Source: Xanthobacter oligotrophicus
Lineage (GTDB): Bacteria > Pseudomonadota > Alphaproteobacteria > Rhizobiales > Xanthobacteraceae
Length of the DNA: 64,000 nt
NCBI RefSeq assembly: GCF_008364685.1
Contig: NZ_VTTL01000005.1
Location: 310,001-374,000 of the forward strand
Reading direction: 5' to 3'
Shown here: piece after piece, positions 53,340 to 63,399 of the stretch
Position numbering within the stretch: position 1 is the stretch's first letter
How the letters are laid out: the number at the start of each line of letters is the position of its first letter
The notes under the pieces: generated by a model
Seen by the model: only the letters and a program-made list of their open reading frames with translations
Database searches by the model: none
What the model was told of the DNA's origin: nothing
Program-made: the position numbers and the translations under genes

Positions 53340-54632
53340 TCAGACCAAAGCGTGGCGGGCGACCTGCTCGCCTACCTCGAACACCCTTTTGTAGCGCTCG
53401 ATCTCCTCCGCCGGCCCCATGGCCTTGGTGGGGTTGTCGGAGAGCTTCACCGCCGGGCGGCCATTGGCCGAGATGACCTTGCAGACGATGGAGATGGGGT
53501 CGAGCGCCCCATTGGGGGCGAGGCCCCGGAAATCGTTGGTGAGCAGTGTGCCCCAGCCGAAGCCGAGCCGCATGCGCCCCAGGAAGGTGCGGTGGATGCG
53601 CGCCACCTCCTCGGCATCGAGGGCATCGGAGAAGATGGCGAGCTTGTCGCGCGGGTCCTGGCCCCGCGCCCGCCACCAGGCGAGGGCCTCCTCACCGCCC
53701 TCCACGGGGTCCTTGCTGTCGATGCGGATGCCGGTCCAGTGCGCCACCCAGTCGGGCGCGCGCTTCAGGAAGCCGCTGGTGCCGTAGGTGTCGGGCAGGA
53801 TGACGCGCAGGTTGCCGTCATAATCCTCCTGCCAGTCGGCCAGCACCTGGTAGGGCGCCCAGGCCAGTTCCTCGTCGTTGCGGGCCAGCGCCGCATAGAC
53901 CATGGGCAGCTCGTGGGCGTTGGTGCCGGTGGCCTCCACCTCGCGCCGCATGGCGATGAGGCAGTTGGAGGTGCCGAGGAAGCCCTCGCCCAGCCCCTCG
54001 ATGAGGGACTGCACGCACCAGTCCTGCCACAGGAAGCCGTGGCGGCGGCGGGTGCCGAAATCGGCGATGTTGACGGGGGCGATGGTCTTCAGGAACTGCA
54101 CCTTCTCCCACACCCGCGCCATGGCCCGGGCATAGAGGATCTGCAGCTCGAACTTGCCCATGCCCTTCAGCACCGCGCGCGAGCGCAGCTCGTTGATGAT
54201 GGCAAGCGCCGGGATCTCCCACATGGTGGTTTCGACCCACGGCCCCTCGAAGGTCAGCTCATACTGCCCGTCGCGCTTTTCCAGGTGATAGGCGGGGAAG
54301 CGGAAGCCCTCCAGCCAGGCCACATAGTCCGGCGAGAACATCTGCCGCTTGCCGTAGAACATGTTGCCGCGCAGCCACGTGCTCTCGCCCCGGGTGAGCT
54401 TGAGAGAGCGCACATGGTCGAGCTGCTCGCGCAGGGCGCCCACATCGATGATCTCGGCCAGCCTGATGTGGGTGGAGCGGTTGTGGATGCCGAAGGTGAC
54501 GCGCGTCGCCCGGTGGCGGTTGAAGATCGTCTGCCCCATCAGCAGCTTGTAGAAGTCCGTGTCGAGCACGGAGCGCACGATGGGGTCGATCTTCCAGGTG
54601 TGGTTGTAGACGCGCGTGGCGATGTCGGTCAT
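53340..54632 (-). CDS. pncB: Nicotinate phosphoribosyltransferase
   Basis: NAD salvage: joins nicotinate and PRPP to give nicotinate mononucleotide. It is 430 aa. Conserved segments are [32 protein letters not shown], the phosphate-binding [11 protein letters not shown] and [12 protein letters not shown]. The start at 54632 gives the family N-terminus. The gene is convergent with the peroxiredoxin element region and tail-to-tail with nothing essential. Its own promoter must lie in the 128-bp gap to the YARHG gene. Confidence 0.96.
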   Translation of the reverse strand: MTDIATRVYNHTWKIDPIVRSVLDTDFYKLLMGQTIFNRHRATRVTFGIHNRSTHIRLAEIIDVGALREQLDHVRSLKLTRGESTWLRGNMFYGKRQMFSPDYVAWLEGFRFPAYHLEKRDGQYELTFEGPWVETTMWEIPALAIINELRSRAVLKGMGKFELQILYARAMARVWEKVQFLKTIAPVNIADFGTRRRHGFLWQDWCVQSLIEGLGEGFLGTSNCLIAMRREVEATGTNAHELPMVYAALARNDEELAWAPYQVLADWQEDYDGNLRVILPDTYGTSGFLKRAPDWVAHWTGIRIDSKDPVEGGEEALAWWRARGQDPRDKLAIFSDALDAEEVARIHRTFLGRMRLGFGWGTLLTNDFRGLAPNGALDPISIVCKVISANGRPAVKLSDNPTKAMGPAEEIERYKRVFEVGEQVARHALV

Positions 54633-54760
54633 TGGCGTCTTGCGGGTGTTGGAAGGGGCGGCGCCCGGTCAGGCGCGCGTCCGCAGGGCAGGCGCACCAC
54701 CTATAGCATGTCGGCGCTGAATGCGATCCGTTCGCAGCAAATTCCCCTCGGCGTCGGGGC

Positions 54761-55036
54761 TCAGCGGCAGCCCTTGCGGGCTTCCCACATCTTCACCTCG
54801 TCCACGAAGCGCTGCTGGGACGGGGTGAGCTGGCCGTAGGGCGGGAAGCACCGCTCGCCGAAGGTGGCGATGGCGTCCGCGGTCTTGAAGCAGTAGCCGC
54901 GCTCCGCATAGACGGCATTGCGCTGGACCCACAGCGCCCGGCACGACAACTCGCTCAGCGCCTGGGCCTGCGCCGCCGGGGCGAGGGCCAGAAGTGCGCC
55001 CGCCACGGCGCAAAGCAGCGTGCCTGTCTTCCGCAT
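54761..55036 (-). CDS. Secreted YARHG-domain protein
   Basis: A 91-residue protein. The signal peptide ([20 protein letters not shown], cleavage near AQAQA) is followed by a YARHG-type core: [20 protein letters not shown] and [22 protein letters not shown]. The four mature cysteines (SCRA, GYCF, ERCF, KGCR) may form two disulfides. YARHG domains occur in envelope proteins of unknown role. ATG 55036 has GGGAGG upstream. Confidence 0.8.
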   Translation of the reverse strand: MRKTGTLLCAVAGALLALAPAAQAQALSELSCRALWVQRNAVYAERGYCFKTADAIATFGERCFPPYGQLTPSQQRFVDEVKMWEARKGCR

Positions 55037-55218
55037 TCCTGCCTCCCTTTTCCGCCCGTTTCCCAAGGGTAGCACCGGGCCCGAACCGCGAGAATGAAGG
55101 CGTTGCGCATGATTGTTTCTCTCAGGGCATCAATGTCATTCCGTTTCTTCCCATAGAAGCGAAGACGGCCGGGGCGTATTCAGAATGCAAGTCAAAAAGA
55201 CCAATAGGAGGAAATGCC

Positions 55219-56994
<1,776 letters not shown>

Positions 56995-57122
56995 GCCCCG
57001 CACGCTCCGTTCCCGGCATCTGCGGCATCCCCCGGTTCCTCCGGGGGGTGCCCTTTGCCGCCCTTCGCCCCTTCCATAAAGCCGTGGATGCCCCGCAAGG
57101 CCGGGGCATGGCGGCGTGACAA

Positions 57123-57168
57123 GAGCGTTTTCAAGCGAAGTGGATACCGGTTCGCGTGAAGAAAACGC
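57123..57168. repeat. Dispersed hairpin element (TGGATACCGG type) between gcl and hyi
   Basis: GCGTTTTC...GAAAACGC (57125-57132 and 57161-57168) with an inner GCGAA/TTCGC pairing around TGGATACCGG. A degraded second copy lies at 28324-28352 before panD. It is a common type of small Rhizobiales intergenic repeat and separates gcl from hyi by 259 bp in total. Confidence 0.75.
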
Positions 57169-57253
57169 GTTAACGCATAACTCTAGAGCGATTTCTGCGA
57201 GCCAAGGCGAGCGGAAAACGTTCTAGCCCAAGGCTCAGCCCGCGGAGAGACGC

Positions 57254-58033
57254 ATGCCCAAGTTCTGCGCCAACCTCACCATGCTGTGGAACGAGATCGA
57301 CTTCCTCGACCGCTTCGCAAAGGCGGCTGCGGCCGGCTTCACCGGGGTCGAATATCTCTTCCCCTATCCGTATGAAAAGGATGCGCTGGCGGAGAAGCTG
57401 GCCACCTACAAGCTCACCCAGGTGCTGCACAATCTGCCGGCCGGCGACTGGGCGGCGGGCGAGCGTGGCATCGCCTGCCTGCCGGGCCGCGAAGGCGAAT
57501 TCCAGGACAGCGTCGGCAAGGGCATCGATTACGCGAAGGCCCTTGGCACCAAGGCCCTCAACTGCCTCGTCGGCCTGACCCCGAAGGATGTTCCCGCCGA
57601 AAAGGTCCACGAGACGCTGGTGAACAACCTGAAGTTCGCCGCCGCCGAGCTGAAGAAGGCGGGCATCCCCTTCGTGGTGGAAGCCATCAACACCCGCGAC
57701 ATCCCCGGCTTCCACCTGCACAACACCAGGCAGACCCTTGCGGTGCTGGACGAAGTGGGCGCGGACGACATCTTCTTCCAGTACGATATCTATCACATGC
57801 AGATCATGGAGGGGGACCTTACCCCCACCATCCGCACCAACATTGCCCGCATCAAGCACATCCAGCTTGCCGACAATCCGGGCCGCGGCGAGCCGGGCAC
57901 GGGCGAGATCAACTATCCCTTCCTGTTCAAGGCCATCGACGACACCGGCTACGACGGCTGGATCGGCTGCGAATACAAGCCCAAGACCACCACCGACGAG
58001 GGCATCGGCTGGTTCGCGCCCTACAAGGGGTGA
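57254..58033 (+). CDS. hyi: Hydroxypyruvate isomerase
   Basis: Interconverts hydroxypyruvate and tartronate semialdehyde. It is 259 aa with a TIM-barrel AP-endonuclease-2-like fold. Conserved segments are MPKFCANLTMLWNEIDFLDR, the metal-site glutamate in FVVEAINTRDIPGFHL, and QYDIYHMQIMEGD, followed by HIQLADNPGRGEPGTGEINY. ATG 57254 has GGAGAG upstream. It is linked to gcl and glxR in the glyoxylate pathway. Confidence 0.95.
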   Translation: MPKFCANLTMLWNEIDFLDRFAKAAAAGFTGVEYLFPYPYEKDALAEKLATYKLTQVLHNLPAGDWAAGERGIACLPGREGEFQDSVGKGIDYAKALGTKALNCLVGLTPKDVPAEKVHETLVNNLKFAAAELKKAGIPFVVEAINTRDIPGFHLHNTRQTLAVLDEVGADDIFFQYDIYHMQIMEGDLTPTIRTNIARIKHIQLADNPGRGEPGTGEINYPFLFKAIDDTGYDGWIGCEYKPKTTTDEGIGWFAPYKG

Positions 58034-58053
58034 TCCTCCAGCCGGCAGTACGG

Positions 58054-58163
58054 CGTCATGCCCGGCCTTGTGCCGGGCATCCACGCCCCGCGGCCGGGAG
58101 CGGCATTCATCGCAGTGCGCAGGCGGCACCGCGTGGATGGCCGGGACAAGCCCGGCCATGACG
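58054..58163. repeat. Palindrome-ended mosaic element between hyi and glxR (110 bp)
   Basis: A 33-bp left end (CGTCATGCCCGG-CCTTGT-GCCGGGCATCCACGC in two parts) and its inverted right end differ at four positions. Each end is itself a palindrome, and the four changes keep both palindromes paired. The element lies inside the gcl-hyi-glxR module and could fold as one long hairpin in the message. Confidence 0.85.
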
Positions 58164-58216
58164 GTTCGTTCGAGACGATTGTCTTTCGACCAAAACACTC
58201 TTCAGGAGAAACGCAC

Positions 58217-59095
58217 ATGAACGTCGGATTCATCGGCCTCGGCATCATGGGTTCCCCCATGGCGGGACACCTCATCGACGCCGGCCACACCCTGTTCGTC
58301 TATGACGTGTTCCGCATCCCCGCGGAGCTGACGGCGAAGGGCGCCACCGCCTGCGCCTCCTCCGCCGACGTGGCCAAGGCCTCCGACATCATCATCACCA
58401 TGGTGCCGGATACCCCGCACGTGGAAGAGGCCCTGTTCGGCAAGGGCGGCATCGCCGAGGGCCTCGCCAAGGGCAAGATCGTGGTGGACATGAGCTCCAT
58501 CTCGCCGGTTGCCACCAAGGGCTTCGCGGAGAAGATCAACGCGCTCGGCTGCGACTATCTCGATGCCCCGGTCTCCGGCGGCGAGGTGGGCGCCAAGGCC
58601 GCCTCCCTCACCATCATGGTGGGCGGGCCGGAAGGCGCGTTCGAGACGGTGAAGCCCCTGTTCGACAAGATGGGCAAGAACATCACCCTCGTGGGCGGCA
58701 ACGGCGACGGCCAGACCACCAAGGTGGCGAACCAAATCATCGTGGCGCTGACCATCGAGGCGGTGGGCGAGGCCCTGCTGTTCGCCTCCAAGGCGGGCGC
58801 CGATCCGGCCAAGGTGCGGCAGGCGCTGATGGGCGGCTTCGCCTCGTCCAAGATCCTCGAAGTGCACGGCGACCGCATGGTGAAGCGCACCTTCGATCCG
58901 GGCTTCCGCATCGAGCTGCACCAGAAGGACCTCAACCTTGCGCTCCAGAGCGCCAAGGCCCTGGGCGTGAGCCTGCCCAACACCGCCACCTGCCAGGAGC
59001 TGTTCAACGCCTGCGCCGCCCACGGCGGCTCCAAGTGGGACCACTCCGCCATGGTGAAGGCGCTGGAGCTGCTGGCGAACCACGAGATCGCCTGA
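58217..59095 (+). CDS. glxR: 2-hydroxy-3-oxopropionate reductase (tartronate semialdehyde reductase)
   Basis: NAD(P)H-dependent reduction of tartronate semialdehyde to glycerate. It is 292 aa, beta-hydroxyacid dehydrogenase family. The Rossmann motif is GFIGLGIMGSPMA, the substrate site is DAPVSGGEVGAK, and the catalytic lysine lies in GDGQTTKVANQIIV. ATG 58217 has AGGAGAA upstream. It completes conversion of two glyoxylates to one glycerate with Gcl. The expected glycerate kinase gene is not found in the window. Confidence 0.96.
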   Translation: MNVGFIGLGIMGSPMAGHLIDAGHTLFVYDVFRIPAELTAKGATACASSADVAKASDIIITMVPDTPHVEEALFGKGGIAEGLAKGKIVVDMSSISPVATKGFAEKINALGCDYLDAPVSGGEVGAKAASLTIMVGGPEGAFETVKPLFDKMGKNITLVGGNGDGQTTKVANQIIVALTIEAVGEALLFASKAGADPAKVRQALMGGFASSKILEVHGDRMVKRTFDPGFRIELHQKDLNLALQSAKALGVSLPNTATCQELFNACAAHGGSKWDHSAMVKALELLANHEIA

Positions 59096-59134
59096 GCCCG
59101 GGGCGGGTTCAGGCCCGCCTCGGCTGAACGTGAT

Positions 59135-59157
59135 CCCTCCCCCCGTGCGGGGGAGGG
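59135..59157. terminator. GC-rich hairpin after glxR
   Basis: CCCTCCCCC-CGTGC-GGGGGAGGG, a perfect 9-bp stem 39 bp after the glxR stop. No T run follows, so pyk may still be read through. Confidence 0.5.
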
Positions 59158-59393
59158 GCCGGGCTGGCTGCACCTGCCGCCCGGCGCTGCCGCGGCGCCG
59201 GTGTGCCGCGACCATCCGCCGGAAGACGCCAAGCCTCCGGAAGATGCGAAGCCGCCGCCGCCATCGGTCAGCCCTGCTGCCGCTTATGCGACTTTATGCT
59301 TACATGAAGCGCGTGCATGATGGCCCCAAGAGCGCTCGACTCAACAAGACCCATACCAACGCGTGATCAAACGCGGGAGCGAAGGAAAACGCC

Positions 59394-60965
59394 ATGCCCA
59401 CGAAGCGCCAACAGCCCCTGAAGCGCCAGCGTGCCACCAAGATCGTCGCCACCGTCGGCCCCGCCTCCAACAGCGAGGAGAAGCTGAAGGCGCTGTTCCT
59501 CGCCGGGGTGGACGTGTTCCGCCTCAACTTCTCCCATGGCACGCAGGAAAACCATGGCGAGGTGCTGGCCCGCATCCGCCGGCTGGAAAAAGAGATGAAC
59601 CGGCCCATCGGCGTCATCGCCGACATGCAGGGGCCGAAGCTGCGCATCGGCCGCTTCAAGGACGGCGCCATCGCCATCAAGGCCGGCGACATCCTGCATT
59701 TCGATGCCGACGTGGACCGGCTGGGCGACGAGACCCGCGTGCCGATCCCGCACCCCGATATCCTCGCCGCGCTGAATGTGGGCTCCACCGTGCTGTGCGA
59801 CGACGGCAAGGTGCGCCTGAAGGTGATCAAGAAGGGCGAGGGCTTCCTGGAGGCCCAGGTGGTGGCGGGCACCAAGCTGTCCAACAACAAGGGCTTCAAC
59901 ATCCCCGACGTGGTGCTGCCGCTGTCGCCGCTCACCGACAAGGATCGCCTTGATCTCGAATTTGCCTGCGAGGCAGGGGTGGAGTGGATCGCCCTCTCCT
60001 TCGTCCAGCGGCCGGAGGACATCCACGAGGCCCGCGCCCTCATCAAGGACCGTGCGGCGGTGATGCTGAAGATGGAGAAGCCGTCGGCGGTGGAATACCT
60101 CACCGAGCTGGTGGAACTCTCCGATTCCATCATGGTGGCGCGCGGCGACCTCGGCGTGGAAATCTCGCTCGCCGAGGTGCCTGCGCTGCAGAAGCGCATG
60201 ATCGCCGAGGCGCGCAAGTTCGGCCGCCCGGTCATCGTCGCCACCCAGATGCTGGAATCCATGATCACCGCCCCGGTGCCCACCCGCGCCGAGGTGTCGG
60301 ACGTGGCCACCGCCGTCTATGAGGGCGCCGACTGCGTGATGCTCTCGGCGGAGACGGCGGCCGGCCAGTTCCCGGTGGAGGCCGTGACCTTCATGGACGA
60401 CATCATCCGCCACGTGGAGTGCGATCCCGGCTACCGCCACGTGCTGGACGCCACCCAGGCGGAATGGGGCAAGACCATCGGCGACGCGGTCACCAAGGCC
60501 ACCTACCAGGCCGCCATCGCGGTGGATGCCTCGGCGCTGGTGGCCTTCACCCTGTCCGGCACCACGGGCCTTCGGGCCGCGCGCGAGCGTCCGGCCATCC
60601 CGATCCTCGGCCTCACCCCGAAGATTGAGACGGCGCGGCGCCTCGCTCTCTCCTATGGCGTGCACGCCGTGCACATGAAGGAGGACATCCACTCCTTCGG
60701 CGACATGGTGGACACCGCCGTGCGCACCGCTGTGGAGCATGGCCTCGGAAAGCCGGGGGATCGGCTGGCCATCACCGCCGGCGTGCCCTTCGCCAAGCCC
60801 GGCACCACCAACATCATGCGCATCACCACGATTGGGGTCGACAGCCCGCCCTCCCGCCATGACGCCGACACGCCCGCTGTCCGGTCGCCCAAGGCTCATG
60901 ATCCGAAGGCCCAGGAGGCCAAAGCCAAAGAAGCCAAGACCCCCGGCGGCAAGGTGCACGCCTGA
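59394..60965 (+). CDS. pyk: Pyruvate kinase
   Basis: Transfers phosphate from phosphoenolpyruvate to ADP. It is 523 aa. Conserved segments are TKIVATVGPASNSEEKL, VDVFRLNFSHGTQENH, the metal/phosphate site VMLKMEKPSAVEYL and MVARGDLGVEISL, and the PEP-site lysine/threonine region IVATQMLESMITAPVPTRAE. A 40-residue Lys/Ala/Pro-rich tail (PKAHDPKAQEAKAKEAKT) extends beyond the normal C-terminus. It follows the glyoxylate genes by 298 bp, as in other Rhizobiales, where pyk is often part of the same neighbourhood. Confidence 0.95.
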   Translation: MPTKRQQPLKRQRATKIVATVGPASNSEEKLKALFLAGVDVFRLNFSHGTQENHGEVLARIRRLEKEMNRPIGVIADMQGPKLRIGRFKDGAIAIKAGDILHFDADVDRLGDETRVPIPHPDILAALNVGSTVLCDDGKVRLKVIKKGEGFLEAQVVAGTKLSNNKGFNIPDVVLPLSPLTDKDRLDLEFACEAGVEWIALSFVQRPEDIHEARALIKDRAAVMLKMEKPSAVEYLTELVELSDSIMVARGDLGVEISLAEVPALQKRMIAEARKFGRPVIVATQMLESMITAPVPTRAEVSDVATAVYEGADCVMLSAETAAGQFPVEAVTFMDDIIRHVECDPGYRHVLDATQAEWGKTIGDAVTKATYQAAIAVDASALVAFTLSGTTGLRAARERPAIPILGLTPKIETARRLALSYGVHAVHMKEDIHSFGDMVDTAVRTAVEHGLGKPGDRLAITAGVPFAKPGTTNIMRITTIGVDSPPSRHDADTPAVRSPKAHDPKAQEAKAKEAKTPGGKVHA

Positions 60966-61160
60966 CGCGACCTGGGTGCGGCGGGGCAACCCCCGGCCGC
61001 ACCCGTCTCCCGGCATGTAACGCTACCGGCCGCTGCCTTCTGCCGCAGGCGAGGGGTCGAAATCGTTTTCTTTGGCCGGTCGGTGCCATGGGACCATCCC
61101 GGCTCTGGACGTGCCCGCGCAAAATGGGGTTAAGCTGCTGCCTCTTAGGTCAAGCAGCTG

Positions 61161-61658
61161 ATGCCCGTCGAAATCGAGCGCAAATTTCTCGTCAAATCCA
61201 GCCGCTGGCGCGCTGGCGCGCGGGCTTGCGCCATCCGGCAGGGCTATCTCAGCCTCGGGGATGGTGCCACCGTGCGCATCCGGATCGCCGGCACGGAGGC
61301 CTTCATCACCGTGAAGGGCAAGACCCAGGGCCTCAGCCGAGCCGAGTTCGAATATCCCATTCCGCTGCGCGACGCCGAGGTCATGCTGGAGACCCTGTGC
61401 GCGCGTCCGCTCATCGAGAAGACGCGCTATTCCCTGGAGCATGCCGGCAAGCTCTGGACCGTCGATGTGTTCGAGGGCGAGAATGACGGCCTCGTCATGG
61501 CCGAGGTGGAGCTGACCGGCCCCGAGGAGCGGGTCGCGCTGCCCGACTGGGTGGGCGAGGAAGTCACCGACGATCCGCGCTACCGCAACTCCTCCCTCGT
61601 CAGCGCGCCGCTGGGCGGCCTCGACCTCGTCGAGGCCGAACTGGGCAGTGGCGCCTGA
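61161..61658 (+). CDS. CYTH-domain protein (inorganic triphosphatase/adenylate cyclase fold)
   Basis: A 165-residue single-domain protein. The signature ExExK is E4-I-E6-R-K8 in MPVEIERKFLV, and later RIRIAGTEAFITVKGK and AEVELTGPEE line the triphosphate tunnel. Family members hydrolyse tripolyphosphate or act as class IV cyclases; which applies here is not known. A 7-bp inverted repeat (AGCTGCT/AGCAGCT, 61133-61159) sits just before the ATG in place of a clear ribosome site. Confidence 0.9.
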   Translation: MPVEIERKFLVKSSRWRAGARACAIRQGYLSLGDGATVRIRIAGTEAFITVKGKTQGLSRAEFEYPIPLRDAEVMLETLCARPLIEKTRYSLEHAGKLWTVDVFEGENDGLVMAEVELTGPEERVALPDWVGEEVTDDPRYRNSSLVSAPLGGLDLVEAELGSGA

Positions 61659-61682
61659 GGGGCGGGCCCGGCGCCGAGGTCG

Positions 61683-62195
61683 TCAGGGCGCTTCAGTCAT
61701 TTCGATATCGTGCAGGGCGGACAGCGCCTGCGCGACCTTGGACCGGACCTCGTCGAAGGCGCCTTGGGGCAGCAACGCCTCGTTGATGGTGACCTTGCCG
61801 CCCGCGTGGAACAGCTCTAGGAACCGCACGTTCCTGACCGAGATGTCGCGGACATGGGTGATCCCCTCCCAGGCGACAAGCGTGCCGGGACCTCCGAGGA
61901 TCATGCGCGGTACGCGCAAGCCCTGCTGGGAAATCGTAAGGACGGCATTGCTGGTAAGACCGCGAAAAAGCGAGAAAACACCCGCCAGGCAGAAGGCGAT
62001 GCAGGCGGCGAAAAGCATCCAGAACACGATCGTGGCTGATACAGAGTCAAGATCGATCAAGTTGTTGATGATCATTTCGTTGTTATTTGCTCTGGCATTC
62101 AGGAACATCACATAAGCGCCGGCGCCGAATAAAATGACGCCGAAGACATGCATGAGCGGGCGCCTCGGCTTGTAGGCATATGCGGCATCGACCAT
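61683..62195 (-). CDS. Predicted membrane protein with two helices and a PH-like cytosolic domain
   Basis: A 170-residue protein of unknown function. Two hydrophobic helices lie near residues 15-33 (HVFGVILFGAGAYVMFLNA) and 54-78, and residues 80-170 form a mixed alpha/beta domain that resembles bacterial PH-like modules. The segment between the helices is unusually rich in Asn (NARANNNEMIINN). It has lower G+C than the surroundings, especially over the first 60 codons. It is convergent with the CYTH gene by 25 bp. Confidence 0.6.
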   Translation of the reverse strand: MVDAAYAYKPRRPLMHVFGVILFGAGAYVMFLNARANNNEMIINNLIDLDSVSATIVFWMLFAACIAFCLAGVFSLFRGLTSNAVLTISQQGLRVPRMILGGPGTLVAWEGITHVRDISVRNVRFLELFHAGGKVTINEALLPQGAFDEVRSKVAQALSALHDIEMTEAP

Positions 62196-62277
62196 TGCTC
62201 GTCCTTCGGCAATCCGTCACGGCAGTGCGCGCGACCATACGGAAGCTGTAGCGCTGCCGCAATCTGTTGCCGTAACG

Positions 62278-63189
62278 TCATGGCGTTGCTTCGGATGCGC
62301 TCCCCTTCAGCGCCGTTTCCACCGCCAGCATGTCGCGCCAGGCGAGGCGCTTGCCCAGCGGCGTGCGCAGCAGATAGGCCGGATGGAAGGTGGCAATGGC
62401 GCGGATGGTCCGCGTGCCGCTCTCATAGTCCATGAACCGCCCGCGCAGCCGGGTGATGCCCTCGGTGGTGGCGAGCAGCGCCTGCGCCGAGGGGCCGCCG
62501 AGGCACACCAGGATGTCCGGATCCGCCAATTCGATCTGGCGCTTGATGAAGGGCAGGCACACCGCCGTTTCCTGGGGCGTCGGGGTGCGGTTGCCCGGCG
62601 GGCGCCAGGGGATGACATTGGCGATATAGGCGCTGGTGCGGTCAATGCCGATGGCCGCCATCATCAGATCCAGCAGCCGGCCCGAGCGGCCCACGAAGGG
62701 CAGGCCCTGCTGGTCCTCGTCGCGGCCCGGTGCCTCGCCCACGAACATCACCTTCGCCTTGGGATTGCCGTCGGCGAACACCAGCCGGGTCGCCGTGCGC
62801 TTCAGGGCGCAGCCCTCGAAGCCGTCGAGGATGGCGCGCAGTGCGTCGAGGCTCTCGGCGTTCCGCGCGGCTTCGCGCGCCGACATCACGGCCTCGTCCG
62901 GCGGCTGGGTGACCAGCGCCGACGCGCCCGCGGGTGGCGCCGGGGCGCTGGGGCGCGGTGCGGGCGCGGCGGGCCGCGCGGAGGCTTGCGGACGGGCGGC
63001 CACGGGGGCCGGCGTCTGCGGAACCTGAACCGCCGGCGGACGCTGGGTGCGGCTTCGCGCCTGCTCGGCCGCGCTTTCGGCGAAACGGTCCACCGGCGCC
63101 TCGCCCACGGCCACGTCCACGCCCGCCTCCAGATAGAAGGCGAGAATATCGGCTATGTCGGTGAAGTTATCTTGGGGCGTCGCGGTCAT
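62278..63189 (-). CDS. Uracil-DNA glycosylase family 4-like protein
   Basis: A 303-residue base-excision repair protein. Residues 1-110 are a Pro/Ala-rich, probably disordered region. The UDG domain has motif 1 VGEAPGRDEDQQGLPFVG (about 150-167) and motif 2 with H269 in TFHPAYLLR. Of the four cysteines expected for the family-4 Fe4S4 cluster only three are visible: C127 (FEGCALK), C211 (AVCLPF) and C229 (LVCLGG). The first position is phenylalanine (F124), so a cluster may be absent or unusually bound. It is divergent from the ETF-QO gene. Confidence 0.88.
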   Translation of the reverse strand: MTATPQDNFTDIADILAFYLEAGVDVAVGEAPVDRFAESAAEQARSRTQRPPAVQVPQTPAPVAARPQASARPAAPAPRPSAPAPPAGASALVTQPPDEAVMSAREAARNAESLDALRAILDGFEGCALKRTATRLVFADGNPKAKVMFVGEAPGRDEDQQGLPFVGRSGRLLDLMMAAIGIDRTSAYIANVIPWRPPGNRTPTPQETAVCLPFIKRQIELADPDILVCLGGPSAQALLATTEGITRLRGRFMDYESGTRTIRAIATFHPAYLLRTPLGKRLAWRDMLAVETALKGSASEATP

Positions 63190-63399
63190 GGCGCCATTCT
63201 AGAGCCGGATCGCCGGGAGCGGAAACCGCTGCGTTTCGGCCCGCCGCCTCCCGCCTGCGTGGGGTCGGTTTGCCGAAACAGGTCATCTTCTGCTCGCATA
63301 GGGCAATAGATTTCCGTATGCGGCATAGACCCAATTGTCATTGCGCTGCAACCGTGGAAGAAGTCCAACCAAGAAACGAGAGAGACGGGAGCTTGAGGC

